Assembly: GCA_029240105.1 (NCBI GenBank)
Contig: JARBTR010000002.1
Coordinates: 204,394-268,393 of the forward strand
Source: Caryophanales bacterium
GTDB lineage: Bacteria > Bacillota > Bacilli > JARBTR01
Reading direction: 5' to 3'
DNA length: 64,000 nucleotides
The notes below the pieces were generated by a model. The model ran no database searches. It was not told where the DNA came from and saw only the letters and a program-made list of their open reading frames with translations. The position numbers were made by a program, and so were the translations under genes. Shown in pieces: positions 44,990 to 54,078 of the stretch. The first letter of the stretch is position 1. Every line of letters begins with the position of its first letter.

Positions 44990-45856
44990 TTATTTCATTT
45001 TTGGATCCAAAGCATCTCTTAATCCATCCCCAATTAAATTAAAGCCTAATACAGTAAACATGATCGCAAAACCTGGGAAAAATAATGTTCCAGGCGCATC
45101 TGTTAAATACTGCCTTGAATCTGCAAGCATTTTACCCCACTCAGGCATAGGTGCTTGTGCTCCCATTCCAAGGAATCCAAGTGCTGCTGCTTCAATAATA
45201 GCAGTTGCAATAGCAAGTGTACCTTGAACAATTACTGGTGCAATACTATTTGGAAGGATATGATGAGTCAAAATTCGAGTGTCACCCATTCCAATCGCTC
45301 TAGCAGCAAGGATGTATTCCTCTTGCTTAACGGATAATACTTTGGAACGAACAAGTCGCCCAAATGTGGGAACATTTACAATGGCAATGGCAATTAATGC
45401 ATTCTGCAAAGAAGGTCCTAAAATAGCAACAATTGCAATTGCAAGCAAGATACTTGGGAATGCAAGTAAAATATCAAAGAAACGACTAATAATTGTGTCT
45501 AACCACTTTCCATAATATCCAGCAACAATTCCTAAAAAAGTACCAATTAATGCAGACCCTAGTACAGATAAAAATCCAACCCAAAGTGACAATCTTGCAC
45601 CGTAAACTACTCTTGTAAATAAATCTCTCCCAAAATCATCAGTTCCGAAATAATGACTAGCAGATGGAGGTAAAAGTCTGTCAGCCAAATTCTGACTATC
45701 AGGTGCATAAGAAGTTAAAAGTGGAGCAAATATGGCAATCACAATAAAAAAGAATACAATTCCTAATCCTACGAGAGCTAACCGATTTGCTCGAAATGAC
45801 TCCCAAAATTCACGAAATGGAGTCTTCTCCTTTTCAACTATTTCTTCATTCTTCAA
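44990..45856 (-). CDS. dppC: Oligo/dipeptide ABC transporter permease (DppC-like)
   Basis: This is the second permease of a peptide importer. It has 288 residues with six membrane spans. The N-terminal OppC_N segment ends in 'FGTDDFGRDLFTRVVYGAR', the DppC signature. The EAA loop is 'AARAIGMGDTRILTHHILPN'. It is last gene of the operon, 12 bases after dppB. The symbol is by family; dipeptide versus oligopeptide preference is not settled. Confidence 0.9.
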   Translation of the reverse strand: MKNEEIVEKEKTPFREFWESFRANRLALVGLGIVFFFIVIAIFAPLLTSYAPDSQNLADRLLPPSASHYFGTDDFGRDLFTRVVYGARLSLWVGFLSVLGSALIGTFLGIVAGYYGKWLDTIISRFFDILLAFPSILLAIAIVAILGPSLQNALIAIAIVNVPTFGRLVRSKVLSVKQEEYILAARAIGMGDTRILTHHILPNSIAPVIVQGTLAIATAIIEAAALGFLGMGAQAPMPEWGKMLADSRQYLTDAPGTLFFPGFAIMFTVLGFNLIGDGLRDALDPKMK

Positions 45857-45868
45857 AACGGACAGCTC

Positions 45869-46876
45869 CTATTCGGTATATTTTATACGCGGATCGATAA
45901 ATCCATAAAGTAAATCGACTATCAAATTAATCATTACAAAGAAAAATGCAATTATAAGGACACCAGATTGAATTACAGGATAATCACGATAAGCAATGGC
46001 ATCATATAGATACCGTCCGACACCAGGCCACCCAAAAATGGTTTCAGTTAATATAGCACCACCTAATAATAATCCTATCTGCAAGCCAATTACTGTAAGA
46101 ATTGGGATAAAAGCATTTTTCAATGCATGCTTATAAACTACAACAAACATTTTAAGACCTTTTGCACGTGCTGTACGTATATAATCAGCATTCATAACCT
46201 CTAACACAGTTGAACGAGTCATTCGCGCTAAAATTGCCATTGGAATAGTTGCAAGGGCAAAACTCGGTAAGATAATATGTTTGACCACATCAATAAATTG
46301 ATCCATACGTCCTCTAAGCAATGTATCTAATAAGTAAAGATTCGTTATGGCTTCAACAGGATTTCGGACGTTTTCACGCCCTGTGGTTGGTAGCCAGCCT
46401 AATTGGATGGAAAATGTCCATTGCTCCATTAAACCAAGCCAAAAAATCGGCAATGAGATACCAACTAAAGCTAATAACATTGCTACGTAATCAAACCACG
46501 ATTTTGAGAACCATGCAGAAATAATCCCTGCGTTCACTCCAACAACAATTGCTATAAACATTGCAACAAAGGTAAGTTCAAAAGTTGCAGCTAAATAAGG
46601 AAATATCTCTTGTGAAATCTCAGCCTTCGTTCTAAGTGAAGTGCCTAAATCTAAATGCGCTAAATCCTTTAGATAGTTAAAATATTGAATATACCATGCT
46701 TTGTTCAAACCTAGTTGTTCAGTTAATGCCTCTATCGCTTCTTTCGTCGCTCTTTGGCCAAGAATTACTTGTGCAGGATTCCCAGGAATTGCTCGAATGA
46801 TAAAAAATACAACGAGGGTCATCCCAAGTAAAACGGGTATAAGTGAAAATAATCTTTTGGTTGTATAGGAAAACAT
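45869..46876 (-). CDS. dppB: Oligo/dipeptide ABC transporter permease (DppB-like)
   Basis: This is the first permease of the peptide importer. It has 335 residues with six membrane spans. The N-terminal 'FFIIRAIPGNPA' and EAA loop 'ARAKGLKMFVVVYKHALKN' are typical of DppB/OppB. It is separated from the binding-protein gene by 261 bp that hold a long inverted-repeat element (46910-47101). This may reduce expression of the permeases relative to the binding protein. Confidence 0.9.
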   Translation of the reverse strand: MFSYTTKRLFSLIPVLLGMTLVVFFIIRAIPGNPAQVILGQRATKEAIEALTEQLGLNKAWYIQYFNYLKDLAHLDLGTSLRTKAEISQEIFPYLAATFELTFVAMFIAIVVGVNAGIISAWFSKSWFDYVAMLLALVGISLPIFWLGLMEQWTFSIQLGWLPTTGRENVRNPVEAITNLYLLDTLLRGRMDQFIDVVKHIILPSFALATIPMAILARMTRSTVLEVMNADYIRTARAKGLKMFVVVYKHALKNAFIPILTVIGLQIGLLLGGAILTETIFGWPGVGRYLYDAIAYRDYPVIQSGVLIIAFFFVMINLIVDLLYGFIDPRIKYTE

Positions 46877-46909
46877 AATAACACCTCGTTAAACTCATTG
46901 TTTTAAAAA

Positions 46910-47101
46910 GGTTGGGACAAAACCAAAAAATAGTTAGAACCATATACTTTCCATTTGAATTTTCGACATATTGCATGAGAACTATTTCTCAAACTGCTAG
47001 GAAATCAGGTCTCATCATCTCAAAATCGTCTTTCTACAAGACTTTTGACAATGAGACCATTATTTATAGGAAAAAATATGTTTTTTGGTTTTGTCCTTTC
47101 C
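46910..47101. repeat. Long inverted-repeat intergenic element in the peptide operon
   Basis: The ends GGTTGGGACAAAACCAAAAAA (first 20 bases from 46910) and TTTTTTGGTTTTGTCC (from 47081) are complementary over about 20 bases with few mismatches. Inside, ATAGTT/AACTAT, GGTCTCAT/ATGAGACC and GTCTT/AAGAC form nested or side stems. It could be a MITE, a dispersed terminator-like repeat or a structured RNA. No frame is present. Confidence 0.75.
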
Positions 47102-47137
47102 CCTTCTAGTTTCTAAAAACTTTTTCATTCAAAAAAA

Positions 47138-48655
47138 TTATTTAAGCGAAACACCTTTAAATGATTCAGAACCAGTTGGATGAGCTACATAGCCTTTTAC
47201 GTTCTCTCCAGCTGCCATTAGTGGTGTTGAGTGTACAAGCGGCACCCAAGGAGCATCATCATGGATAATAACTTGTGCTTGTTTGTACAAGTCATTACGT
47301 TTTGCAGGATCACTTTCTGTTTGTGCTTTGATTAAAATGTCATGTAATGCATCGTTAGAATAACGAGAGTAGTTGTTACCACCAATACTGTCTTTGTCTA
47401 ACAAAGTGTATAGGAAGTTATCAGCATCGCCGTTATCGCCAGTCCAACCTAACATAAACATAGATAGGTTCCCTTTTGCAGCATCATCCAAGTAAGTAGC
47501 CCACTCTTCAGTTTTTACGGTAACAGTAACACCGATTTCCTTAAAGTTTGCTTGAATAACCTCAGCAACTTTTTGTGCTTCTGGCATATAAGGACGTGCT
47601 ACTGGCATAGCCCAAAGATCAATTGTAAATCCATTTGGAAAACCAGCTTCAGCAAGTTTAGCTTTAGCTGCAGTTAGATCATATTTATAATCTACGACTG
47701 CATCGTTGTATCCTTCAATACTTGGAGGCATTGCGTTTTTAGCCGGGATTGCTTGACCAGCATAAAATGCTTTAATAAGTGCATTTTTGTCAATTGCCAT
47801 ATTTAATGCTTGTCGAACAAGTTTATTATCAAAAGGTTTTGTCTCAACGTTAAAACCTAAATATCCTACATTCATAGAAGGACGTTTGATAATTTGAAGG
47901 CTTGAGTCACCAGAAACTTTAGACTCATCAGATGGATTTAAACCATCGATAACGTCTACTTCTCCTCCCTTCAAAGCGTTTAATCGTGCAGAGTTATCAG
48001 GGATTACGCGGAAGATTACTCCATCCAGCTTTGGTTCACCTTTTACATGGTAGTCTTTAAACTTCTTCAAAACGATTTTATCGCTTTCTTTCCATTCAAC
48101 AAATTGGAAAGGACCAGTTCCAACTGGATGTGCTGGCGCTTGAGAACGTGTTAATGTGAACTGAACAGTGTTTGCATCAACAGCTTTAACTTCTTTGATT
48201 ACAGCACCTTCTTTACCTTTGAAATCACCAAACATTGTGTAGTAAGGGAATTTATCTACATCCCCATTCATCCAACGATCGAAGTTGTATACAACAGCAT
48301 CAGCATTGAATTCAGTGCCATCATGGAATTTTACACCTTTAAGCAATTTGAACGTGTAAACAAGTCCATCTGATGAAACATCCCAAGATTCAGCTAAACT
48401 TGGTTGAATAGTTGTATCTGTTTCACCATACTCTAATAGATTTTCAAAAATGTTGTCCGTTACACGGAATGTTTCACCCTCAGTAGAAGTGATAGGGTCT
48501 AGCGAAGTTGAATCGCCACCACGTGCGAAAACTAAAGTTCCGCCTGACTTCGAATCACCACCGCTGTTTGATTTATTACTATCATCACCACATCCAGCTA
48601 ATAAGCTACTTAATGCTAGTAAAAAAGTAAGAAATAAAAATAGGCCTTTTTTCAT
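47138..48655 (-). CDS. dppE: Peptide ABC transporter substrate-binding lipoprotein
   Basis: This is an extracellular lipoprotein that binds peptides for the DppBCDF machine. It has 505 residues. The signal ends in lipobox LAGC, followed by a Ser/Gly/Lys linker. The SBP_bac_5 signature 'TYTFKLLKGVKFHDGTEFNADAV' begins near residue 100, and 'MAIDKNALI' and 'GWTGDNGDADNF' follow. The upstream 185-bp gap holds a large nested palindrome. I do not see features that fix its ligand. Confidence 0.9.
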   Translation of the reverse strand: MKKGLFLFLTFLLALSSLLAGCGDDSNKSNSGGDSKSGGTLVFARGGDSTSLDPITSTEGETFRVTDNIFENLLEYGETDTTIQPSLAESWDVSSDGLVYTFKLLKGVKFHDGTEFNADAVVYNFDRWMNGDVDKFPYYTMFGDFKGKEGAVIKEVKAVDANTVQFTLTRSQAPAHPVGTGPFQFVEWKESDKIVLKKFKDYHVKGEPKLDGVIFRVIPDNSARLNALKGGEVDVIDGLNPSDESKVSGDSSLQIIKRPSMNVGYLGFNVETKPFDNKLVRQALNMAIDKNALIKAFYAGQAIPAKNAMPPSIEGYNDAVVDYKYDLTAAKAKLAEAGFPNGFTIDLWAMPVARPYMPEAQKVAEVIQANFKEIGVTVTVKTEEWATYLDDAAKGNLSMFMLGWTGDNGDADNFLYTLLDKDSIGGNNYSRYSNDALHDILIKAQTESDPAKRNDLYKQAQVIIHDDAPWVPLVHSTPLMAAGENVKGYVAHPTGSESFKGVSLK

Positions 48656-48721
48656 GTTGGTACCTCCTCTTTTGGTGCTCGATGAGCCCGTTTTTATATG
48701 TCAAAGTTGTCTGCTGCTTAA

Positions 48722-48838
48722 GACAATGGGAACCGAGCCCATGGCGTTTCGTTTAATCCTGATGATTTCATTGTTTTTTGGTTCAAAAAGAAATAATGAA
48801 ATCATGACGACTAAATCCTATGGAATTGACTCCCATTG
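48722..48838. repeat. Nested palindrome between dppF and dppE
   Basis: Outer arms GACAATGGGA (48722-48731) and TCCCATTGTC (48829-48838) are perfectly complementary. Inner arms TGATTTCATT and AATGAAATCA lie about 25 bases apart at the centre. The 117-bp whole begins three bases after the dppF stop and carries no frame. Confidence 0.75.
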
Positions 48839-48840
48839 TC

Positions 48841-49809
48841 CTAGAATAGGTGGCATGCAACTTGATGACCAGATTGAATTTGTTGTAAAACAGGTTTTTC
48901 TGCCTTACAGATATCCATACAGGAATTACAACGTGTATGAAATGTACAGCCTGATGGTGGGTTCGATGGACTAGGTATTTCCCCAGTTAGAACAATCTCT
49001 TGTTTCTCAAAAGTTGGATCTGGGACTGGCACTGATGACAACAAAGCTTTGGTATAAGGATGTTTTGGATTTTCAAATAATTCCTCAACCTCAGCAATTT
49101 CTACGATTCTGCCAAGATACATGACTGCCACTCTATCACTTATATGTCTGACAACTCCCAAATCATGTGCTATAAACAAATATGTAAGACCAAATTCTAC
49201 TTGAATGTCTTTAAGTAAGTTTAATACCTGTGCTTGAATCGATACATCCAAGGCTGAAACAGGTTCATCCGCTATGATGAGCTTTGGATTTGTTACCAAC
49301 GCTCTTGCAATGCCAATACGCTGCCTTTGTCCACCACTAAATTGATGTGGGTAACGCTTTAAATGGTACGGACTTAAACCCACAACATCCATAACCTCTG
49401 CTACTCGTTTACGTCTCTCCTCTTTTGTCCCAATTTTATGAACAATTAAGGGCTCTTCAATAATTTTCTCAACTGTATGTCTCGGATTTAGTGAAGCATA
49501 TGGATCTTGAAAAATCATTTGAATATCTCGACGAAGCTTTCTTAAATCCTTTGTGGAAAGTGATTGCACATCTTGTCCTTCGAAATTTATCTTGCCTTTA
49601 CCACCTTCAATCAGTCGCATGATTAAACGACCAGTCGTTGACTTCCCACATCCACTTTCTCCAACGATCCCTAGTGTTTCTCCCTGTTTGACTTCGAAGC
49701 TAACACCATCAACAGCTTTTACTTCATTTTTCACTTTACGAAAAAATCCTTTTGAACTTTCGAAGCTTTTTGAAAGATTACTAATCTGAAGAAGATTTTT
49801 ATTTGTCAT
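48841..49809 (-). CDS. dppF: Peptide ABC transporter ATP-binding protein (DppF/OppF-like)
   Basis: This is one of two ATPases of the peptide importer. It has 322 residues from ATG 49809, which has GGAGGTG upstream and overlaps the dppD end by 11 bases. The frame is open to 49821. Walker A 'GESGCGKST', signature 'FSGGQRQRIGIARAL' and 'ADEPVSALD' are intact. The C-terminal 'GCTFHTRCNSCMDIC' is the Cys-rich oligopeptide/dipeptide transporter tail. Confidence 0.92.
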   Translation of the reverse strand: MTNKNLLQISNLSKSFESSKGFFRKVKNEVKAVDGVSFEVKQGETLGIVGESGCGKSTTGRLIMRLIEGGKGKINFEGQDVQSLSTKDLRKLRRDIQMIFQDPYASLNPRHTVEKIIEEPLIVHKIGTKEERRKRVAEVMDVVGLSPYHLKRYPHQFSGGQRQRIGIARALVTNPKLIIADEPVSALDVSIQAQVLNLLKDIQVEFGLTYLFIAHDLGVVRHISDRVAVMYLGRIVEIAEVEELFENPKHPYTKALLSSVPVPDPTFEKQEIVLTGEIPSPSNPPSGCTFHTRCNSCMDICKAEKPVLQQIQSGHQVACHLF

Positions 49810-50803
49810 TTTTTGTAGCACCTCCTACGTTCTCGTTCAAAAAACAACGTGAACGATGACCATCCTCAGTAAGTTGAACAAATTCAGGTTCATTCTCAAA
49901 ACATATATCTTTTGCAAATTCACATCTTGGTGCAAAATAACAACCTTTTTGAATACTTCCAGGTTTAGGAACACTTCCTGGAATTGCATAAAGTTTATCC
50001 TGTTTGTTACGAATATCTGGAACAGATTTAAGTAGTCCCCTTGTATACGGATGCTGAGGGTTTTTAAATACATCTAAAACTGAGCCCTCTTCAACTATTC
50101 GCCCTCCATACATAACGATAACCCTATGGCAAATTTCAGCAACTACACCTAAGTCATGTGTGATAAACAATACTGAAGTTCCAGTTTTTTCGTTTAACTC
50201 TTTCATCAATTTTAAAATCTGGGACTGAATGGTCACATCAAGAGCAGTTGTTGGCTCATCGGCAATTAAGATCTCTGGTTGGCAAACCATTGCCATTGCT
50301 ATCATAACGCGCTGCCTCATGCCGCCTGAAAGTTGGTGTGGATATTCGTTCATGATTGCTTCAGCTCTTGCTAAGCCTACACTCTTCAATGTGTGTATAC
50401 AGATATCATTAGCTTCACTTTTTGATAAAGACTGATGTTTCTGTACGGACTCTAACAACTGATTACCAACTGTATATAGTGGATTTAATGATGTCATCGG
50501 TTCCTGAAAGATCATTGAAATTCTATTTCCACGGATTTTTTGCATTTGTTGTTCTGATGCTTGTATTAAATCTAAATCGTGAAAAAGTATCTCACTTTCT
50601 TCAATGACGGCAGGTGGAGACGGTAATAATCCTAAAATCGATAGTGATGTGATACTCTTCCCACTTCCAGACTCACCGACCAGTCCAAGTATTTCACCCT
50701 TTTTTATCTTAAATGCGACATTATTTATGGCATTTATTTTCTTCTTATCCGTCATGAAAGAGATATTCAAACGTTTAATCTCAAGTACGTTATCGCAATT
50801 CAT
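49799..50803 (-). CDS. dppD: Peptide ABC transporter ATP-binding protein (DppD/OppD-like)
   Basis: This is the first gene of the peptide operon and the partner ATPase of DppF. It has 334 residues. Walker A 'GESGSGKS', signature 'LSGGMRQRVMIAMAM' and Walker B 'ADEPTTALD' are intact. The Cys-rich tail 'GCYFAPRCEFAKDIC' is typical. Two CodY-like boxes lie upstream, so amino-acid-dependent repression is likely. Confidence 0.92.
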   Translation of the reverse strand: MNCDNVLEIKRLNISFMTDKKKINAINNVAFKIKKGEILGLVGESGSGKSITSLSILGLLPSPPAVIEESEILFHDLDLIQASEQQMQKIRGNRISMIFQEPMTSLNPLYTVGNQLLESVQKHQSLSKSEANDICIHTLKSVGLARAEAIMNEYPHQLSGGMRQRVMIAMAMVCQPEILIADEPTTALDVTIQSQILKLMKELNEKTGTSVLFITHDLGVVAEICHRVIVMYGGRIVEEGSVLDVFKNPQHPYTRGLLKSVPDIRNKQDKLYAIPGSVPKPGSIQKGCYFAPRCEFAKDICFENEPEFVQLTEDGHRSRCFLNENVGGATKNDK

Positions 50804-50856
50804 CTTAAAACCTCACATACTAGATTTGTATTTTAAAGAAAATTTATAATTGTTTT

Positions 50857-50871
50857 AAATTTCAGAAAATA
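50857..50871. promoter_or_regulatory. CodY-like box 1 upstream of dppD
   Basis: AAATTTCAGAAAATA matches the CodY consensus AATTTTCWGAAAATT at 13 of 15 positions. Confidence 0.65.
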
Positions 50872-50897
50872 CAGTCTTTTTAAATTATTGTTTTCTA

Positions 50898-50912
50898 AAT
50901 ATTCTGAATTTA
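50898..50912. promoter_or_regulatory. CodY-like box 2 upstream of dppD
   Basis: AATATTCTGAATTTA matches the CodY consensus at 11 of 15 positions and lies 26 bases from box 1. Confidence 0.4.
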
Positions 50913-51149
50913 CAATTATTTAAGAGATTACTATAAATAATTCACAAAAATATTGCAAGAGATTTGCAATAAAAACTTTGCAAAATGTGGAAATTTCTTT
51001 TTTTTAAAAGTATTCAAGTAAATAAAAAAAATACCAAAACCGTTTTGGAAGCCACTGAAAACTCCATTATTCATTCATAAATGAGATATTGAGCATTCAA
51101 TGTTCAGTATCTTTTTTTAATACCTAATAGTTTTGATTCGTAGGGAATT

Positions 51150-51340
51150 TGCGTTACAAGCGGACGCTTTCCGCGGGCGGTCCGTGAGCCTCCTCGAAAG
51201 GTAAAACCACCTTTCTGTGGGGTCTCACTTGGCCTCGCTTTCCCGCTGGAGTCGCCGCCTTTCTCTTCAATCCCACTTGAAAAGGGACTGCCTTGGGCTT
51301 ATTCGACATGGAAATACAGGTGCCACCGCAATTTACGAGG
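51150..51340. repeat. GC-rich structured intergenic repeat
   Basis: It stands out as GC-rich in an AT-rich gap. It starts at about GCGGACGCTTTCCGCGGGCG, and contains GAAAGGT/ACCTTTC inside GTGAG/CTCAC. A CTTTCCCGCTGGAGTCGCCG stretch follows. This wording (GCTTTCCGCGGGC...GAGCCTCCTCG...GGGGTCTCA) is familiar to me as a dispersed repeat of Bacillus-group genomes, but I cannot confirm copy number. The rest of the 50804-51502 gap is AT-rich, with CodY-like boxes at one end and the glnA terminator at the other. Confidence 0.7.
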
Positions 51341-51396
51341 TCAATTTGAAAAAGATTTAGAAATTAGTTAATGAAAAAAAGTAAAAAAACACAAAG

Positions 51397-51443
51397 AAAC
51401 CTGGAAATATTCACCCCTTTTCGGTGTGATTATTCCCAGGTTT
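51397..51443 (-). terminator. glnRA terminator
   Basis: AAACCTGG and CCAGGTTT close a long stem with inner TTCACC/GGTGTGA pairs. A long T-rich tract follows on the minus strand. Confidence 0.8.
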
Positions 51444-51502
51444 TTATTTAAAAGTTAATGGCTTCCCGTTTTGGGATGGTATTTTTGGTATCAATTTAAA
51501 TT

Positions 51503-52837
51503 TTAGTAAAGAGACATGTAATTTTCTCTTTCCCAATTTGAAACATGGATTCTGAATTCATCCCACTCGATTTCTTTTGCAGTAATGAAGTGTTCGAAAA
51601 TGTGTTCTCCAAGTGCATCTTTAATTAAAGAATCTGCTTTAAGGTTTTCTAAAGCTTCTTTTAAAGATGCTGGTAGATCAGTGATACCTTCTGCTTTTCT
51701 TTCTTCAGCATCCATCGCGTAGATGTTTCTGTCAACTGGAGCTGGAACTTCAAGGCCTTTTTTAATTCCATCAAGTCCCGCTTTAAGAATAACTGCCAAT
51801 GCTAAATAAGGATTTGTAGTTGGGTCAACGCTACGAATTTCAACACGAGTACTTAAACCTCTTGCTGCTGGAATACGAATTAATGGGCTACGGTTTCTAG
51901 CAGACCAAGCCACATAACAAGGAGCTTCGTAACCAGGTACTAAACGCTTATAAGAGTTTACAGTAGGGTTTGTGATAGCAGTGAAGTTTGGAACATGTTT
52001 TAAAATACCAGCAATGAACTGGCGAGCATCATCACTTAATTGCATATCTCCATTTTCATCGAAAAATGCGTTTACATTACCCTTTCCTAGTGACACGTTA
52101 CAGTGCATACCTGAACCGTTAATACCATATAAAGGTTTTGCCATAAATGTTGCATGTAATCCATGGTTACGTGCAATTGTTTTAACTGCTAATTTAAACG
52201 TTTGAATATTATCACAAGCAGCTAAAGCATTTGCATATTTGAAATCAATCTCGTGTTGACCTGGAGCAACTTCGTGGTGAGAAGCTTCTACTTCAAATCC
52301 CATTTCTTCAAGTTCAAGAACGATATCTCTTCGGCAATTTTCACCTAAGTCAGTTGGAGCGAAATCGAAATAACCACCTTTGTCATTAAGTTCTAAAGTA
52401 GGCTCACCTTTTTCGTCCAATTTAAATAAGAAGAACTCTGGTTCAGGTCCTAAGTTAAAGCTTGTATAACCTAATTCTTCCATTTCTTTCAGAACTCTTT
52501 TTAAATTCCCACGAGGGTCACCCGCAAATGGTGTACCATCTGGCATGTAAATATCACAAATTAAGCGTCCAACAGCGCCTTTTTCTTTTGTCCAAGGGAA
52601 AATAGCCCAAGTATTTAGATCTGGGTATAAGTACATATCAGATTCTTCAATACGTACAAATCCTTCAACTGAAGAACCATCAAACATCATTTTATTTTCT
52701 AATGCTTTATCTAACTGGCTAACTGGAATTTCAACATTTTTAATTGTTCCAAAAATATCAGTGAACTGTAGTCGAATAAAACGAACATTTTCTTTTTTTG
52801 CAATTTCTTTAATAGCTTCCTTTGTGAAAACTCCCAT
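51503..52837 (-). CDS. glnA: Glutamine synthetase type I
   Basis: The enzyme makes glutamine from glutamate, ammonia and ATP. It has 444 residues, the short GSI-alpha form without an adenylylation loop. Motifs include '[10 protein letters not shown]' with the feedback-site Arg nearby, '[12 protein letters not shown]', the ATP-site '[10 protein letters not shown]' with the inhibition-sensing Glu, and 'NRSPLIRIP'. The gene directly follows glnR. In Bacillales the feedback-inhibited enzyme also tells GlnR and TnrA about nitrogen status. Confidence 0.97.
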   Translation of the reverse strand: MGVFTKEAIKEIAKKENVRFIRLQFTDIFGTIKNVEIPVSQLDKALENKMMFDGSSVEGFVRIEESDMYLYPDLNTWAIFPWTKEKGAVGRLICDIYMPDGTPFAGDPRGNLKRVLKEMEELGYTSFNLGPEPEFFLFKLDEKGEPTLELNDKGGYFDFAPTDLGENCRRDIVLELEEMGFEVEASHHEVAPGQHEIDFKYANALAACDNIQTFKLAVKTIARNHGLHATFMAKPLYGINGSGMHCNVSLGKGNVNAFFDENGDMQLSDDARQFIAGILKHVPNFTAITNPTVNSYKRLVPGYEAPCYVAWSARNRSPLIRIPAARGLSTRVEIRSVDPTTNPYLALAVILKAGLDGIKKGLEVPAPVDRNIYAMDAEERKAEGITDLPASLKEALENLKADSLIKDALGEHIFEHFITAKEIEWDEFRIHVSNWERENYMSLY

Positions 52838-53164
52838 TTAGTGCATCCCCTTTTGATTAAAGTTTTGTTTAAATTCATCTCTAAAAATTTTTCTTGCCTC
52901 AGCATCGGAAATTTTGTGCTGTGACTGTTTTTCTTTATCTGCAAAATATTTTTTAATTACAGACATAGTATATCCTTTTTGTAACAATTTCTTAATTTCT
53001 AACAGACGATCAATATCAGCAAATGAATACAACCGATGATTACCGTTGGACCGTTTTGGTGCCAACAAATTATTATCCTCATAATACCGAATCTTCCGTG
53101 CGGTTAAATCTGTTTGCTGCATAACCGTACTCATTGGAAAAAGAGGTTCACTTGATCCGGACAT
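52838..53164 (-). CDS. glnR: MerR-family glutamine synthetase repressor
   Basis: It has 108 residues from ATG 53164 with GAGGGG upstream. The frame is open to 53218 but that part lies on the promoter. The MerR helix-turn-helix has 'QTDLTARKIRYYEDNNLL' and the wing 'NGNHRLYSFADIDRLLEI'. The short C-terminal tail would contact feedback-inhibited GlnA. Its own promoter carries a GlnR box, consistent with autoregulation. TnrA is closely related; the glnA partner decides for GlnR. Confidence 0.94.
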   Translation of the reverse strand: MSGSSEPLFPMSTVMQQTDLTARKIRYYEDNNLLAPKRSNGNHRLYSFADIDRLLEIKKLLQKGYTMSVIKKYFADKEKQSQHKISDAEARKIFRDEFKQNFNQKGMH

Positions 53165-53197
53165 TGAATTCCCCTCATTTCTTTTTTGTACTTCAAT

Positions 53198-53226
53198 ACT
53201 ATATGATTGAAATCTCATTATGTCAA
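53198..53226 (-). promoter_or_regulatory. glnRA promoter
   Basis: On the minus strand TTGACA (53226-53221), 17 bases and TATAGT (53203-53198) are near consensus. Confidence 0.8.
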
Positions 53227-53231
53227 CTCTA

Positions 53232-53248
53232 TGTGAGATAATCTAACA
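53232..53248 (-). promoter_or_regulatory. GlnR/TnrA box
   Basis: TGTTA-N7-TCACA on the minus strand fits the GlnR/TnrA 17-bp consensus TGTNA-N7-TNACA. It lies just upstream of the -35 box. A weaker second half-site overlaps the -35 itself, as in the two-operator glnRA promoter of B. subtilis. Confidence 0.8.
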
Positions 53249-53316
53249 TGAAGTTGTGTTGAACAAAAAAAGAGTTATGATATGATTGATAAAAATAATG
53301 TTTTAAGGATGATTTC

Positions 53317-54024
53317 ATGACTTTTCAAGAGATAATGACTGAATTAGAGAAATTAGGAAATGAGCAAACTAAAAAAACGCATCTCAGACACGGAGCTAAA
53401 GAACCACTCTTTGGTGTAAAAATTGGGGATATGAAAAAACTCATTACGCATGTTAAAAAAAATCAACAATTGGCCCTTGACTTATATGCATCAGGAAATA
53501 ATGATGCCATGTATTTAGCAGGGCTTGGAATTAATCCAAAATTCATGACAAAAGAGCAACTCCAAATTTGGGTTAAACAAGCCTATTGGCATCAACCAGC
53601 AGAGTTTACGGTAGCAGCATGCGCTGCTGAAAGCCCTTTTGCTTTAGAATTGGCTGCAGAGTGGATTGAATCAGATAATGAAATGATTGCCTGTGCTGGA
53701 TGGAATACATATTCAAATTATCTTTCTATCACACCCGATGATCAGATTAATTTTACTTTAATGGTTGAATTGCTTACACGTGTTGAAAAAACCATTCACA
53801 CGGAAAAAAATAGAGTTAGATACAATATGAATGGTTTTGTTATTGCTCTCGGTTCGTTCACTAAGCCACTTCATAATGACGCTAAAATTGCTGCAGAAAA
53901 TATCGGTAAAGTTTCGGTAAATGTTGGGAATACTGCTTGCAAAGTACCATTTGCACAAGTTTACATAGAAAAAGTTGAAGCAATGGGCAATGTAGGGAAA
54001 AAGAAATTAACAAGTCAATGTTAA
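53317..54024 (+). CDS. DNA alkylation repair protein (AlkD-like HEAT repeats)
   Basis: This is a predicted DNA glycosylase that removes alkylated bases. It has 235 residues. The helical HEAT-like repeats and 'HGAKEPLFGVKIGDMKKL' and 'ACAGWNTYSNY' blocks match the DNA_alkylation family. Conserved Trp and acidic positions such as 'EWIESDNEMI' are present. It is divergent from glnR and is not known to belong to the nitrogen regulon. Whether it is an active glycosylase needs biochemistry. Confidence 0.82.
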   Translation: MTFQEIMTELEKLGNEQTKKTHLRHGAKEPLFGVKIGDMKKLITHVKKNQQLALDLYASGNNDAMYLAGLGINPKFMTKEQLQIWVKQAYWHQPAEFTVAACAAESPFALELAAEWIESDNEMIACAGWNTYSNYLSITPDDQINFTLMVELLTRVEKTIHTEKNRVRYNMNGFVIALGSFTKPLHNDAKIAAENIGKVSVNVGNTACKVPFAQVYIEKVEAMGNVGKKKLTSQC

Positions 54025-54031
54025 AAAAAAT

Positions 54032-54062
54032 TAGCTGCCGAAGTATGGTTTTTCGGCAGCTA
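54032..54062. terminator. Bidirectional terminator
   Basis: TAGCTGCCGAA and TTCGGCAGCTA form an 11-bp perfect stem between converging genes. Confidence 0.85.
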
Positions 54063-54078
54063 TCTCTCTTAAAGAATA

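Noticed and set aside
48450..48974. Plus-strand open frame of 174 codons crossing the dppE start and dppF end
   Set aside because: It covers two real genes and a palindromic spacer, and its composition is not protein-like.
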